Positions 29,641 through 42,567 of a stretch of DNA of 64,000 bases are shown here, in pieces. Origin of the DNA: Chrysomallon squamiferum (taxonomy: Eukaryota; Mollusca; Gastropoda; Neomphalida; Peltospiridae); NCBI GenBank assembly GCA_012295275.1, contig CM022673.1:4376605-4440604 (forward strand). The letters run 5' to 3'. The translations under genes were made by a program, and so were the position numbers. Position 1 is the stretch's first letter; every line of letters starts with the position of its first letter. A model generated the notes under the pieces. The model made no database searches. It worked only from the letters and a program-made list of their open reading frames with translations, and was not told the DNA's origin.

Positions 29641-29718
29641 AATGACGTCATAGACATATGTAGGACGTTGCCTACATGACGTTTTATTTAATGACGTCAA
29701 GTATAGACATATGGAGGG
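29641..29718. promoter_or_regulatory. Duplicated CRE (TGACGTCA) elements with a hairpin between them
   Basis: Full palindromic CREs are at 29643-29650 and 29692-29699, with a half site TGACGT at 29677-29682. Each full CRE is followed by TAGACATATG and then TAGG or GAGG, so the block looks like an imperfect tandem duplication. TGTAGG-acgttg-CCTACA (29659-29676) is a 6 bp stem. CREB/ATF binding is inferred from the motif only. Confidence 0.55.
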
Positions 29719-30137
29719 ACGAGTGATTAAAATTAATATAAAATATTTTTTCTAAACAATAGTAAATAACTTTTTTTATAAGAAAGTCAAGCGAAATGTT
29801 CTAAAATGACATAGAAATATTATATGATTTTTATAACCTATAGAATAAAATAATATTTAAGATGAATCATGGTTCAAAAAAAAAAAAAACTTGCTACTCA
29901 AGGTCATTGTATCAGCGTGCACTCTTCAGCGTTAGACCATATGACTCGGTTTTGATTTCAGCATTATTAAAACGACTGACATCGGACAGAAGGATATTAG
30001 TCAATACAGCACTAAATTAACAGTGATTGTATTTATTTTGATCTGCACCTAAATTGTGCTTATCATTAATTCATCTTCTTAGCGAAACGTTAAAAGATTT
30101 GGCTGTGACAAACCCACGTGCTCGTGATAAACTGAAA

Positions 30138-32069
30138 ATGGCGTCAACGTTAGATAATAATGATAACGCACATGATGCGGAAAAACAAGAAGCTGACTTA
30201 ATAATTGACAACGAACATGAACACATGGATGAAAAACCAGCGGAGTTTAAAGAAGAAAATATTTATTTTGACAATGATGAGACTGAACACGGTAACAGCG
30301 ACAAGCCAGCGTTGTACAGCGTAAACCTGTTTGAAAACTGGTGCAGGCAAAACGGGGAAGAGCTTGATTTGAAAAATGATTCTCCGAAAAAGATTAATCG
30401 ACTTTTGTCAAATTTTTATCCCGACGTCAGAAGCAAGACTGGAGAACCCTATTCTCACAGCACATTGTGCCTCTTTAGATACGGGCTGAATAGATATATC
30501 CAGAAAGAACTGGCGCGTCAAGGATCAAAAATTGATATTATCGAAGATCCAGAGTTTAAACAAGCCAACCGTATTTTCAGACACGTTGTTAAAGTTATGA
30601 AAGAACACAATCCAGTCCACGAAGCCCAGATAATCACACCAGAACATATCAGAAGAATATATTCAAGTTACGCCTTCAGTCTTCTTGACCCCAAATGTCT
30701 GTTGTACAAAGTCTGGTTTGAAATTACCGTTTTTTTCGGAAAACCAAAACATGATCAACAGCGAACTCTGAAGAAGGTTGACTTCGTCGTTGACACTGAT
30801 GAAAATGGTTGCCGTTACGTTACCAAGGTGGCGAAGAAAAATACCGAAAGTGAAAATCGATCATTCCCGCGAATGTACGAAAAAAGAGGTGATCCACAAT
30901 GTCCAGTGATCTCATTTGAGAAATATTTGTCGAAACTGGACAAAGGCTATATCTACCTTTTCCAGCGACCTAAAGACAAGACACCAGTAAATCCCCAGCA
31001 GTCTTGGTACATGCCAATGTCTCCTGGTAAGAATTTCATGTTCAGAATGATGAGTAGAATTTCCAAACTGGCGAACTTGGACACCATCTTCACTAATAGC
31101 GTTTTGAAGAAGCTGCACAGAGGACTGTTGATCGACATGTTCCTGCATCGGCATGACATGATTCATCTGTCAGCAACAGCCAAAGTCAATGTACAAACAT
31201 CCAGTGTGCCAGATTCCGAAAGCACTGTACCACAGGATGACAGCAGCAAGCAGAATTCAAATGTTTGCAAAGAGGCAGTTAGTTCTGTGGTGTTGGGTTC
31301 CTACAGACCCATCCTGCCTGCAGATGCTAAAGAATCAGCGAATGCTTCAAAGAATGTGAATGTATCAGGATCTTTGCACAGAAAACTAAAACTGGTGAAC
31401 ATGTTTCCAGGCAAACAGAATGAAGAAAGTGTAAACTTGAGTCTTTCTGCTTCTCTTGACAATGTATCCAGTGGTAAGATAAAGAATCTTTATCGCAAAA
31501 TTTAGTGATAAATTTGGACCTACTTATTCTTCTACTTCTACTACAGCTAACAGTATAACTACAACTAACACTTCCGTAACTACTACTGTTAATAATATCA
31601 ACAACAACAACAATATATTTACTTTAATTTTGAAAAATTCTAATATCTAACAAATGTTATTATAAATTAATTTTTAAACAGATATATCGCAATGTCTGCC
31701 ATTAGTAATAATGTTATAAAATTTACTTTCAGACGTAACATTGAACTGTATACCTTTCAAAATTATTCCTGGGTAGTAACCATATGATCCTTTATTTGTA
31801 TAATAATTTACTTACTTACTTACTTATTTCTGTTTTAAGTTGTATTTTAATAATGAACTTTCAGAAAAAGAATCAAATACAAAATCTGGTGTGGAGGAAG
31901 CCAAGTCTAAAATCAAAATGATTTTTCAGGATCTTGATTATCCAGATCTGGTTAAGTTGGATGCTTGGCTTAAGAAAGTTGAAGTACTCAAAGATACAAC
32001 CGGTGATTCATACCCTTCATTTGTTTTGTTTTGCTTGTGTCTTGTTTGCATTACACTTTAGAAATATCA

Positions 32070-32121
<52 letters not shown>

Positions 32122-32624
32122 TATCAAAAAACAAGGGAGGATATTAAAATGACTCAGTCTTTTATATTAATTTGCGCTTAAACCAGGCTTAAGTGCAAAT
32201 TTTTTTTTTAAATATTCTTTTCCTAAAAACATTTTCAAATTATATCAGTCCACCCTTGGAGAATTCCCTCACAATCTACATGGGTGGGGTTATTATATAT
32301 CATTTAGTGCCACACTTTTAGCCAAAGCTGATTGATATCCACAATCAAAATTGATGAAATAAATATTATTTTAGACAATTATGACTTATATGTTTTTGAG
32401 AAGTAGAAATAAGAGTGAAATAATGTGATTTAGACAGAAAATACAAAATCCTTAAATTAGCTAATTTTGACATTCTGTGAGCTGTCGCTGCTTGACTGTG
32501 CGGTGTCAGTGATGTATGTTAGGTTTCATGGTAAAAAGCAGTCTAACACATGATCCAATAAGATACATTCGCAAAATTTGAAATGATTATTTTTGTTTTA
32601 TTATTCTTGCTGATCCACATGTAT

Positions 32625-32669
<45 letters not shown>

Positions 32670-34464
32670 CTGTTTACAGGAAAGGTGATATGCAGGGATC
32701 CAACTCCTGTTCTGTGTAGCATGTTCACACAATTCGACAATCCTCCAAAGCATGACCACAATACAGCAAAAATTAACATTCTGCCTAAAATTAACAACAA
32801 CCACAGATGTTTCCCACCATACAAGTGTCTTGCAGTGCCTGAAAAAGAAGCCACAAAATCTACTGTCACATCAAAAGAAGATAACAAGCAAAAAGAAGAC
32901 AGCCAGACTGAAGCTAATAAGTCACAAAGACAAACTGAAGCTGCAACAAAAAACAAGGCATCAAAAAGAAATGAATCAGGATCTGTAGATCAGTCACTGC
33001 ATAGAAGTCAGTGGCCATCAAAGTCCAAAAAATCTGATCAGCTACCAAAAGATGATGTGACAACAGAATCAGAGCAGACATCAAAAGGTGAAGAGGCACA
33101 GAAGTGTGAAATCTCATCAGAGAGTGGAGTGGTGTCAAAAAGCAGTCCATTGCCATCAGATAATGATAAGCACACATTAGTTTTGGCATCAAAACTAGTT
33201 GTGAAAGGTAAAGAAGATTCTACGCCAAAGATTGAAAGAATTTCTGCTTATCTCAGTGGGAGGAAATGTCAAGAAAATGGAATGACGTATCCTAACATTA
33301 TTTCAAAAAACAGTAAGTCTCTTTTTAAATTGGTTAATGTGGTTGATTTTGATGAAATCATTTTAATATATGTCAATTATTTTGATATAATTTTTGTACA
33401 GGAAGTATCTGTTATTTTGAGTATGCTGATAGACACTGCATCTTCAAACTGCTTTGTTAGTAAATTTCATTGTTTTATTGTCGGTGGGGATTATTTTCCT
33501 TATTTTTTATTTCTATTTCATAGGGAAGAAAACATCAAGCAGGAACATGATTGCTTCGGCAAGAAGTATAAATAACTCAACTAAAACATCATCAGCTACT
33601 TTCTCACCCTGTGCTGTATTACCCATGAACCCAGCACCTGTCATTGGTAGTTTAGAGACAGCTGCAGTTCTCTCCAGCAGTACTGGTTGTTATGAAACCT
33701 TGGCAGAGCAACCCGACAGTCCATTCAACCTATCCACTGACATCCAGGTGAAGGTAGAGCCAGGTGAAGCCTCCAGTACATCAACAGTTCCTTCAGAAGC
33801 ACCAGCATCAGCTGACACGTTTTCAGTGCCTTCAAAAGTGGAGACAGTGCTTCCAACAAGTAATACATCCATCTGGCATATCCCTCAGATCCCATCACAT
33901 CAAGTAGCAGACATCAAACCAGAAAGAGACATTCTTTCTCTGTCAGTGCTGAATCCAAACACTCTGATCATGCACAGTTTGCCCCGAACATCAGTCAGCA
34001 TCTCAGACAGTCCTCTAGCTCAGAGACTCATCCAGTTCCCACGTCAGACTTCGTACTATATAAGAAACATTGGCAGTCTTGTCAACACTGGTAGCATTGG
34101 ATCTGTTGTTCCTTCCATTACTGTCTCGGTTGCCCCAGCAGTTTCAGTTTCTTCAAGAGGAACAATTGGATCTGGTGGATCTACTGAATCTGTAATCCCA
34201 GCAGTTGTTCAAGAATCCATCTACATTCCTGAGTCCCAGTTAGTGAATCAGGCTCAAACCCAACTTGCTATTGAAGGAGATCGGAAGGATGATCCATGTG
34301 TTACCATCGTTGTAAGTGGCAATGCTGATAACTCAGTAGATAATGTCCAGAATTCTTCCTTAGCAATAAAAACAGCAGCTACAGTTCCTATTCATTCTGG
34401 ATCTTCAAGGAAACGAAAAAGCAAAATTGTCAATATGGTAGCAAAGAAACGACCTCAGGTTTGA
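30138..34464 (+). CDS. Crypton-derived DUF3504 domain protein (ZMYM/QRICH1/KIAA1958-type domain)
   Basis: Exons: 30138-31473, 31865-32002, 32680-33312, 33524-34464 (stop TGA). They sum to 3048 bases, 1015 residues, phases 1 throughout. The ATG is the first in the frame and has a good context (AAAATGG); an upstream coding exon joined at 30083 cannot be excluded. Residues 1-55 are acidic. Residues about 56-335 match the DUF3504 layout: NLFENWCRQNG, INRLLSNFYPDVRSKTGEPY, a GLNRYIQKELARQG segment, KVWFEITVFFGKPKHDQQ, DENGCRYVTK, FPRMYEK..DPQCPVISFEKYLSKL, and FTNSVLKKL. The domain family descends from Crypton tyrosine recombinases; here the second-Arg region and the NHSxR box are altered and no late Tyr is apparent, so recombinase activity is unlikely. 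The tail is Ser/Thr/Lys-rich with a nuclear-signal-like KRKSKIVNMVAKKRP end. A nuclear regulatory role is inference. Confidence 0.87.
31474..31864 (+). other. First intron of the DUF3504 gene
   Basis: 391 bp, donor GTAAGA, acceptor TTTCAG. AT-rich with short ACT/AAC and CTTA runs; nothing else seen. Confidence 0.8.
32071..32121 (+). repeat. (TTA)n microsatellite
   Basis: About 17 units in the second intron of the DUF3504 gene. Confidence 0.95.
32170..32200 (+). other. 12 bp stem hairpin in an intron
   Basis: ATTTGCGCTTAA, a 7-base loop ACCAGGC, then TTAAGTGCAAAT. The single DNA mismatch becomes a G-U pair in RNA, so the transcript would pair along all 12 positions. Confidence 0.5.
32626..32669 (+). 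repeat. 44-base T run beside an acceptor
   Basis: An unbroken poly-T ends ten bases before the acceptor of exon 32680-33312 (TTCTGTTTACAG) and forms its polypyrimidine tract. Confidence 0.95.
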
Positions 34465-35915
34465 ATGTGTTGAAATACATGAAGAAAACTCTTAAAATGA
34501 TTTTTTGGTGTTCTTCCTCAAGATTATAGTGTTTGGTTTTGGAAATGAATGTTTGCTAATAATAAAATATGAAAATAACTTACCAACCTTGGAGGCTGAC
34601 ATTTTATATTATGATAGAAATATTTTTTCAAAGTTAGTGAAAAATATGTTTGTTACACATGACTGGACTGTGGCTTTATACATGAATTTGAAGATTTTAC
34701 AATCTGAGGTTCATTGCATTATTGAGAAATCCTCAAAAAGGTGTTCAGTCTTATTTCTAAGTTTATTCACTAAAACTAATTTATGTATGAAATGACACCA
34801 AGATGAAAGAGAAAAATTTTCTGCTTTGGCCATCTTTCTTTTCATTAAAATTACACTTTATTATTAGCAGAGGTATCATTACAAACCAAGTGTACTCAAA
34901 CATTTATAAATCAGATATTTGAGAAAGATGCTGTCATACAGACAGTATTTTGTAAGACTTTAACCTTTGTTTAGTTGTAAAAATTTTGAAGTTTTGTTCT
35001 TGTTAGTATTAAAAAACAAAAGTGTTAAAATTTTATATTTTTAAATTTTGTATACATTCCTTTTTTTATCCTGAATATTCATGTTTTTAGTTAGTCAGCT
35101 TAAAAACATAACCCAAATTTAAAATGAAATTATGGGTAAACATGTTATTTTCACTGTAAGTAAGCTACAGTTTTTCATGTGGTCAAATTCTGTTGTGTCA
35201 AAATCGCATGGACAACAGTTAAACAAATAGTGACTCAGTTTTGGGTACTCTCAGATAAAAAATGTCTTTTGAAAAGAAAATACATGTATATGTTAATGTT
35301 TGTAGAACATTTGGATATCAGACAAATCATGGTTACAATTTCCAGTTATTTGAACCAGTTTTTTTTATCTGGAAGGTTTTACTTCTGATGTTGATATGTT
35401 TGCTTCATTATTGTTTGTTTTGTTATTGTTTTGTGCTTTTAAATAGTTACAGTTATGATTCAAACAAAGTTCAAATGGATTTACATTCTATTTAATTAAT
35501 TCCTGTTGGATTAGTTCTCTTTTACAGGTAACTGCAACAGTTTTCTCATCTTTTATGTATTTCAAATTGATGAGTAACCAACAAATTGGTGGTGGTCTTT
35601 TATTTCCAATTATCTTTTTTTTTTTTTTAATCTGAATGAAATATTTCAAACTTATTTTTGTTTTACTTATTTTATTTCATCATGATTAATGTTTTTCTTA
35701 TTGTTTATTTTACTTGCACTTCAAAAAGAATATATATATATGTGGCTAAACTGAATTTTAAAGTTCTATATTTTGAATCCAATCTTGTAAACATTTCAAG
35801 TTAGTTTAATATACTGATAATGTCGGTGTTGTGATTTTAAATTGAGAAAAATGTTTTTACTTTTTCACAGCATCTTTTTAAATTTTTTATAAAACTGATG
35901 TTAAAGTTTTTGAAT

Positions 35916-35921
35916 AATAAA
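35916..35921 (+). terminator. Candidate poly(A) signal of the DUF3504 gene
   Basis: AATAAA, 1.45 kb after the stop codon. An earlier AATAAA at 34561-34566 is an alternative. The 3' region 34465-36656 is AT-rich and contains no recognisable gene; a 36-base A run lies at 36465-36500. Confidence 0.4.
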
Positions 35922-36460
35922 TATTTTAATTAAAATAGTGGACGTTTTGTTGTTTGTTATATTTCCCTACTTTAATTGTATGATATACATGCAGTTATCA
36001 TTATTTTAGGTATATATTTATAAAAAGATTAGATTAAATAAAATTTTGGTTCTTCAGCTATGAAAACTAAACAGTGAACTTACAATCCACAGAATAATGG
36101 TTTTATTTTTATTTTTTTATAATAATAATGAGAAAAAGGTATCTGTATATATCAACCTTTGCTGTTAATAAAAAACTGCAAGTCGTAATGAGACAGCAAG
36201 TTTCTTCTCTCATACAATCATTTTAGTATGTATACAAAGTAACAATACATTTATTATATGTTGCAACAAAACTGTTCAGAGCTAATTAATTTAACGAAAT
36301 TGTTTAAGAAATTTCTTTTGTTGATAACGTAATTTTAGAATTGGTCATTCTCTCACATAATTAAATATTCAATATAATATGAAATGACTGCATATGAGAT
36401 TTAACATGGCTGTTTCGGAAACATAAATACGAAATGCGTTAAAGATAAAGATTGGTATAT

Positions 36461-36502
<42 letters not shown>

Positions 36503-36656
36503 TAGAGTGGTGTGCAACCATTACTAAAAGGGGTTGTCAGTCTTTAAAGGGAAATAACTCTATAAGCTCATGTTTATTTTTCGATGCAGCGGACCGTGAA
36601 ATTGTCAATGAATATTTGTTTGGGATTACATACATTCGATTCTGTGTTTTGTGTCG

Positions 36657-36856
36657 ATGTTTTCCCTTTCTTTTTTGTTTAAATATTTATATGCCATTAG
36701 CATTTTTCTGATGGCGAAATCTGGTGGATGTTTCTTTCAAATAGGGTACGATGCATAATTTGATATTTGTTTTTGTTTACACATTCTGGGTGTGGTTTTG
36801 TTAAAAATTGGGTTTATCTCAACAACATTAAGACTTAAATGTACAAATGTTACCAA

Positions 36857-36942
<86 letters not shown>

Positions 36943-37306
36943 TTGTATGAAATGTCTACAGGCTATACATATTAGTATTCTGACATTATTTATTTAGCGT
37001 GTTGTTACTCTTTTTTTTGCAGATATTTTTTATATGCACGGACTAGAATTGGTTACTGGTATCATCAAAAAGAAATAACCAAAGCTAGACAAAAACTAGG
37101 CAATGCTGGTCATTCAAAAACAAAAGTTATAGAATATCAAAGTTTGTATAATAAAACGAACACCTTTTTGTTGTTTGTTGTTTTTATTTATTTAATTTGC
37201 AATTCTTAAAGATTATTAAAAGATAATAATTTTGTCCATCTGCAATATTCAAGTAACAAATTTTTACAATTTCAAATTAGTTTTCTTTCCATAGATATTA
37301 CATTAA

Positions 37307-37353
<47 letters not shown>

Positions 37354-40300
37354 TAGGGCCTACACATATGTGGAAATATTTACTTTTTGCACATTTTTAA
37401 TTTTGTCTTTTATAATTATTATTATTATGTATGTCTTCTTGATGAGTCTTTAAAATCTGTTTCAGATTTATCTATTCTTCCTATTCCTATGTTGCTGGAC
37501 AATTATGCCTATCTCATCACTGACAAATCAACCAATACCTCAGTTATCATTGATCCAGGTGATCCCGAACCAGTATTGGTATAAACATTAATGTTTCATA
37601 TAATTATACACTGATAACTGCATAGCTTTGATTCATTATTTCAATAAGATATTTAATTCACAGGTGGTTTCTTTAAATTAAAGAATGATTTCTCATATTA
37701 ATGTACCAAAAATAATTTTTAAACAAAATATGATTAGTTGTAATAAGTGCTAAAAAATTAGTTTTTCCCTATCAAAATTCTGACTGCTTCCTGTCTTGCA
37801 GTGTTAATGAAATATAAAAACAAAGATTTTAACAGCTGATAATTAATAACATTACAATAAACAATAATATTATTGTTTTGTTACCAGTACGTTGACCGTG
37901 TTTTACCTTAAATTAGAATATAATGAAATTTGTTCCAATTCTCAACCATTTCAGCAAATTCTGGATGAAAAAGAAATAACTCCAGAAGCACTGTTAATTA
38001 CACACAAACACTGGTGAGATTTGACTTTGTGTATTCCAATATATTAGTTAATGTGTTAAAGATTCTTCATGTAATGGAACTTTTAATATGGTACCATATC
38101 TTTATGAATGGTGTTTTTACCATTTATATTTACACATAAATATTTACCTTCAAGGATATGCATAGTATTATAGTTAAATAATTGTGACACGCATAACTTA
38201 AAAAATACTAACAATAATAACATAGAATTTATATTGCTACTAATATTATTACATTTTGATCTATCATTATTTTAAACTGTATACATACAATATGCTGGTG
38301 TTTTGAAATATTTCTTGCAGGGATCACAGTGGAGGAAATGAAGTTATGAAACAAAGATACAGAAATATAAGAATATATGGAGGAGCAATGGATCACGTGC
38401 CAAATATAACACAGTATGTTGTTTTTGAAACATAGACTAAGTATTCCTTGTATGAATAAAAAACTGTATCACATTCAGAATTTATTTTTGATTTTGTAAT
38501 CATTGTACATAACACAGAATCCATTTGTATTTCATATTTAGGTTGCTTAAATTATATTTTTAGTAATTTTTGTATAAAATTAATTTATGTACACTGAATT
38601 ATCTGAAAATTATCAGTATTTCCTCTGCTTTGAAAAAGGTCATGGATTTTTAAGGTTTTTGGATAAGGGATACTTATCTAATATAAGCATTTGTAATTTA
38701 TTCTTCAACTATCAAAACTACATGTGTAATTACATTTAAAATATCTTCAGTACTTTTAGTTATTACTCATCAAGATGAGTTCTGTCATCATCATAGATAC
38801 ATGCCATGCACTTTGATAAATTAGACATCACTGAAATATTTAAACATCCATTGTTTTCCATTAACAGTTCATACACAAAAGAGAAATTTAATAATATTTT
38901 CCAGAGTATTTAACCAAAGCTACAAGTATTATATACAAATTTAAAAAGATGCTATATATTAGAAATATAAACCAAATAACAAGTGAATTTCTAATTTTCT
39001 AATGACATAATTACAGAATAGACATATCAAATCTGAATATAAATGTGTATGAAAAAAGATACTGAGGAATGCTCGTTTGTACTTTCCTATGCCAGAGCAG
39101 CTGTGCTTCTGGACATTTTGGTCTCATTAGCATACATTTGTTTTTTACATTTTTTAATAATTTGTAACTGTAATTTTCATCACTAATAAAGAGATTAATG
39201 TTAATTAAATAGTTTTTGTGTAATATTTTATAAATCTTTATTTCAGTCCTGTCGCTGATGGCGATACTCTGACATTTGGAAATTTAAGTTTTCAAGCTAT
39301 ATTCACGCCAGGTCACACAGTCGGCCATATTGTCTATCTCCTGGATGGCAGTCCTTTTGGTGCACCCACTTCATTATTTTCTGGAGATCACATTTTTCTC
39401 TCAGGATGTGGTGAATATATTTATTTCTTTACTATGTTTCCATAAATAATTTAAAATGTATGCCATCTGTATTATTAATGATCCAATCACATATTATTAC
39501 ATAAACAGACGTGTCATTTTGAACATTTTCGTAAAAATAATTTGGACGGTAACAAAAAGGATGTCTGACATGCTTAAACTATGCTAGCAATAATATGGAA
39601 ATTTATTTTTAATCAGTGCCAAAAACTATCATCTATTCAATTTTCGATTACAAATATAAAGTTATAATTAAGTAAGACACTTTATATATTATTATATTGT
39701 GTTTGGAAAAAAAAAGTAATAAATAAGCCTGAGGGAGAGTAATGGTGGGATTTTTTTGTGTATGTGGTTTTTAGGTGTTAATTTATTATTTAGATATCAT
39801 TTATAAAGTGTGAGTTTATTTTTCACAGGTAGAATGTTTGAAGGTTCACCAAGCACCATGTTACGATCATTAGATAAAATCTGTGACCTGGATGATGATG
39901 TTTTGATTTGGCCAGGTACGTTTAAGTTGTTCTGTAACACACTTCTGAATTAAAACTAGCACAGACAAAATACTAAAAAGACTTAGTTACCATAAAAAGA
40001 AATGGAAAACTTGCATTTTTATAATAATTTAGTTTTTGTATTTTACAAAATCTTCATTATAATACAGTGAAAAAATATTCTTTTTGTATTTACAGGTCAT
40101 GAATATGCACGTGATAATCTGGAATTTTCATTACATCTGGAAAAGGATAATTATGATGCCATGGTAATTTAAATTTAATTACGAATTGTGTCAACTGGAT
40201 TTCTTTGTAAATTATTTCTAAACATATTATTTTATTAGTTTTTAATGTATGAAGGGTTCATTCTTCCTTTTTCTCTCTCTCTCTGTCTGTGTTTCTCTCA

Positions 40301-41305
40301 CTTTTTTCACTAACTCAAATGTCATTATCTCATACTTCATAGAATAATTAAAATTTTCATACAGAATAAAAAACCATTACTTTTACAGTGTTAAAATATA
40401 TATATACAAAGGGTATACCACTGAAAATAATGTTATTAAAATCTTATATAAAAACATATTTACAGATACAGATATATCTAAAACACTGATTTGGGTGCAT
40501 TGTTATATGATCCATTCTCTGAACTTATATTCATTAACAATCTATTGCTCTTCCTAAATATACTTATCAGTCTAAAAATATTTATGTACATTTTGAAGAA
40601 AGTAAATTCTTCTTCCTGTGTGAAATAAATTTTATTATTAGGAAAGGTTAATCTTAAATACAAATCAGGCAATTTATTGAAAGTTTATAAAAAAAATATT
40701 GAAAATGTTTAATATTTAACTCTAAATAACAATAAATAATTTTGTATGTTTTTATTCTTCTTAAACAGGAAAAATTTGAATGGGTCAAAAATCAGCGAAA
40801 TCATAAATTACCTACAGTAAGTAGTTTTCTAAAAACAAATTTAATAAATACTTTTCTCTTATAAACATTTAACTCTATGTTTTTATAAATATCTTCACAC
40901 ACACACACACACAAAAACATCATTTGTAAAAATAAATACTGAAAAAAAATTGTTTATTTATTTACTGATTTAAATAGTATATATATATGCATGTATATTG
41001 ATGGTAATGGTTATAAATAAATATCTAATGTTGTTTTTTTGGTAAATTTTATTTCCAATAATGTCTTAAAATTTATTCATAAATTTTCTGTTACCTCTAT
41101 CCAGTGTCCATCCACAATCGGTGAGGAAAAGAAATACAACCCATTTCTGCGAACCAGTGAAGAATCTCTTCTTCATGCCATTGGCATCTGCGAACCAGAC
41201 AAATTACTTGGCACTGACCATTCCACAGAAACAGCCTTCGAGATTCGATCCCGAGCGCTGGCGGAAGTGCGGAGCAGAAAAGACATGTTCAAATACAAGC
41301 TCTGA
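36657..41305 (+). CDS. PNKD: PNKD-like metallo-beta-lactamase-fold hydrolase, membrane-anchored
   Basis: Exons: 36657-36745, 37023-37141, 37466-37578, 37955-38013, 38321-38413, 39247-39410, 39829-39915, 40096-40163, 40769-40816, 41105-41305 (stop TGA). They sum to 346 residues, phases consistent; human PNKD is a little longer. The start at 36657 is the first ATG after an in-frame stop (36609) and gives a hydrophobic anchor (MFSLSFLFKYLYAISIFLM); an in-frame ATG at 36711 would drop it. Then GYFLYARTRIGYWYHQ (pre-domain), PMLLDNYAYLI, THKHWDHSGGN (H124, H126, D128, H129), TPGHT (H181), FSGDHIFLSGCGRMFEG (D205), WPGHEYA (H243) and CPSTIGEEKKYNPFLRT near the C-terminus. These are the glyoxalase II-type dinuclear metal ligands. 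In mammals the protein is membrane-bound and linked to synaptic release; its true substrate is uncertain. Confidence 0.95.
36860..36935 (+). repeat. (CT)n microsatellite in PNKD intron 1
   Basis: About 38 CT units, about 90 bp before the exon 2 acceptor. Confidence 0.96.
37310..37350 (+). repeat. (CA)n microsatellite
   Basis: About 20 CA units in PNKD intron 2. Confidence 0.95.
38414..39246 (+). other. PNKD intron 5
   Basis: 833 bp, AT-rich. Contains a fragment CCATGCACTTTGATAAATTA (38806-38825) resembling part of the repeat at 27985-28185. No coding potential. The other PNKD introns of 300-600 bp (37579-37954, 38014-38320, 39411-39828, 40164-40768) show nothing beyond A/T runs. Confidence 0.7.
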
Positions 41306-41875
41306 TTTTTACTTTTAATATGCAGTTGACTGCAATGGTGTTTTTCTCACAGGCTGTTTTTACTATTTTTTTATACGTTTTGCATGTACTAGAATGGACA
41401 CATTTATAAATTATGGGTATGTAAATTTGGCATTGTAAATCTGAATAACAGATCAGATAGGATATTATGTAGTCTGATGATACTAATTTATATTTCTTTA
41501 ATGTTACCTGTGTGAGATTTAGGACAGGCAGCTGGAGATGGTTCTAAAAGATAAAAAGTAAATTTAACAGAAATCAAGAAGATTATTTATTATAGTGTCT
41601 TAATATATCTGCATTCAAGTTTCCAGAAGATTATTTCATTCTTAAGCTATCCTTTGGTGATACAGAGAAATAATTTCTACATTGTTCCAAGTTATATTTT
41701 ATTTGATATTTTGCTATCTAATGTTAATTAATGAAATTCATAATCACCCAGGACAACTTGAAAATACCTGAAAATAATGTAGCTAACAGAATGCCATGTA
41801 CACATTACCATAACACCTCTTAGGGTAAATGTTGACATTTATATGTTTCTTAACAGTATCAGTTTATTGTAATAC

Positions 41876-41960
41876 TTCATTGTGAGCAATGACAGGTCAC
41901 CAAAACAGTAAAATAATAACATTTACTCATGCCACCAAATGTACACATTACAAAAAACGA
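41876..41960 (+). mobile_element. Interspersed-repeat fragment in the PNKD 3' flank
   Basis: GTGAGCAATGACAGGTCACC followed by AAAACAGTAAAATAATAACA matches 27988-28030 in order and spacing with scattered mismatches. TGTACACATTAC after it repeats a motif at 41799-41810. Confidence 0.45.
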
Positions 41961-42561
41961 GAGTAATAATTAGCTTCAGTGTTATTAACAAAAGTTGACA
42001 AAAAAAACCCAACATGTTTTATTAATATTATTATTATTACTACGACAACTACTAAAATTATTATTTTATTATTATTAAAAAGTAACAAAAATTAATCCAT
42101 GAAATAAAAATTGAAGTCACCTTAAAGAAAAAAAGAATTAAAAAAAAAATATGTCATAAAATATTCGGCAGCCTATTTAAATATCTATGAAGGGAACATA
42201 CTGATAACTGTTGAAAGAAGTTATCTCTGGAAATTGCCGGTTCTTACATATCTGACAACCAGAGGAGGAGAATCTCTTTTAAAATATGTGCCCAACTTAT
42301 CTTTTATAGCATTTGAATTTTTAGCACAAATGTATCTCTTTTTTTGTTTGTTTTCATATCATTGTCATCCTTATGATTTTACTGATGTTTTAATTTACAG
42401 ATTCATTATATAATTAACACGTTGTTCATTTGTTTTTATTTAGTCTAGATCATGTGAAGCACAAGTCACTGATTCATTTTTTACAAAAAGAATATTTTAT
42501 TTTACTTAATCCATCGTGTGTTGTTTGTATTGAATGTTATTATATAGAATGAGAATTTTGT

Positions 42562-42567
42562 AATAAA
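42562..42567 (+). terminator. Candidate poly(A) signal of PNKD
   Basis: AATAAA followed within about 35 bases by a T/GT-rich stretch, 1.26 kb after the stop. An earlier AATAAA lies at 42103-42108. Confidence 0.45.

Larger units (their letters stand above)
28984..30137. promoter_or_regulatory. Divergent intergenic region, candidate two-way promoter
   Basis: Lies between the minus-strand phospholipase ATG (28983) and the plus-strand ATG at 30138. It contains an (AAT)n-(ATT)n palindromic microsatellite (29216-29301), (TCA)n after it, and a duplicated CRE element (29641-29718). A splice-acceptor-like TTCTTAG at 30076-30082 leaves open an upstream non-coding exon for the right-hand gene. No TATA box was assigned. 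Confidence 0.5.

Noticed and set aside
36465-36500. 36-base A run upstream of PNKD as the tail of a retroposed copy
   Set aside because: No recognisable gene or SINE body precedes it and no target duplication is apparent.
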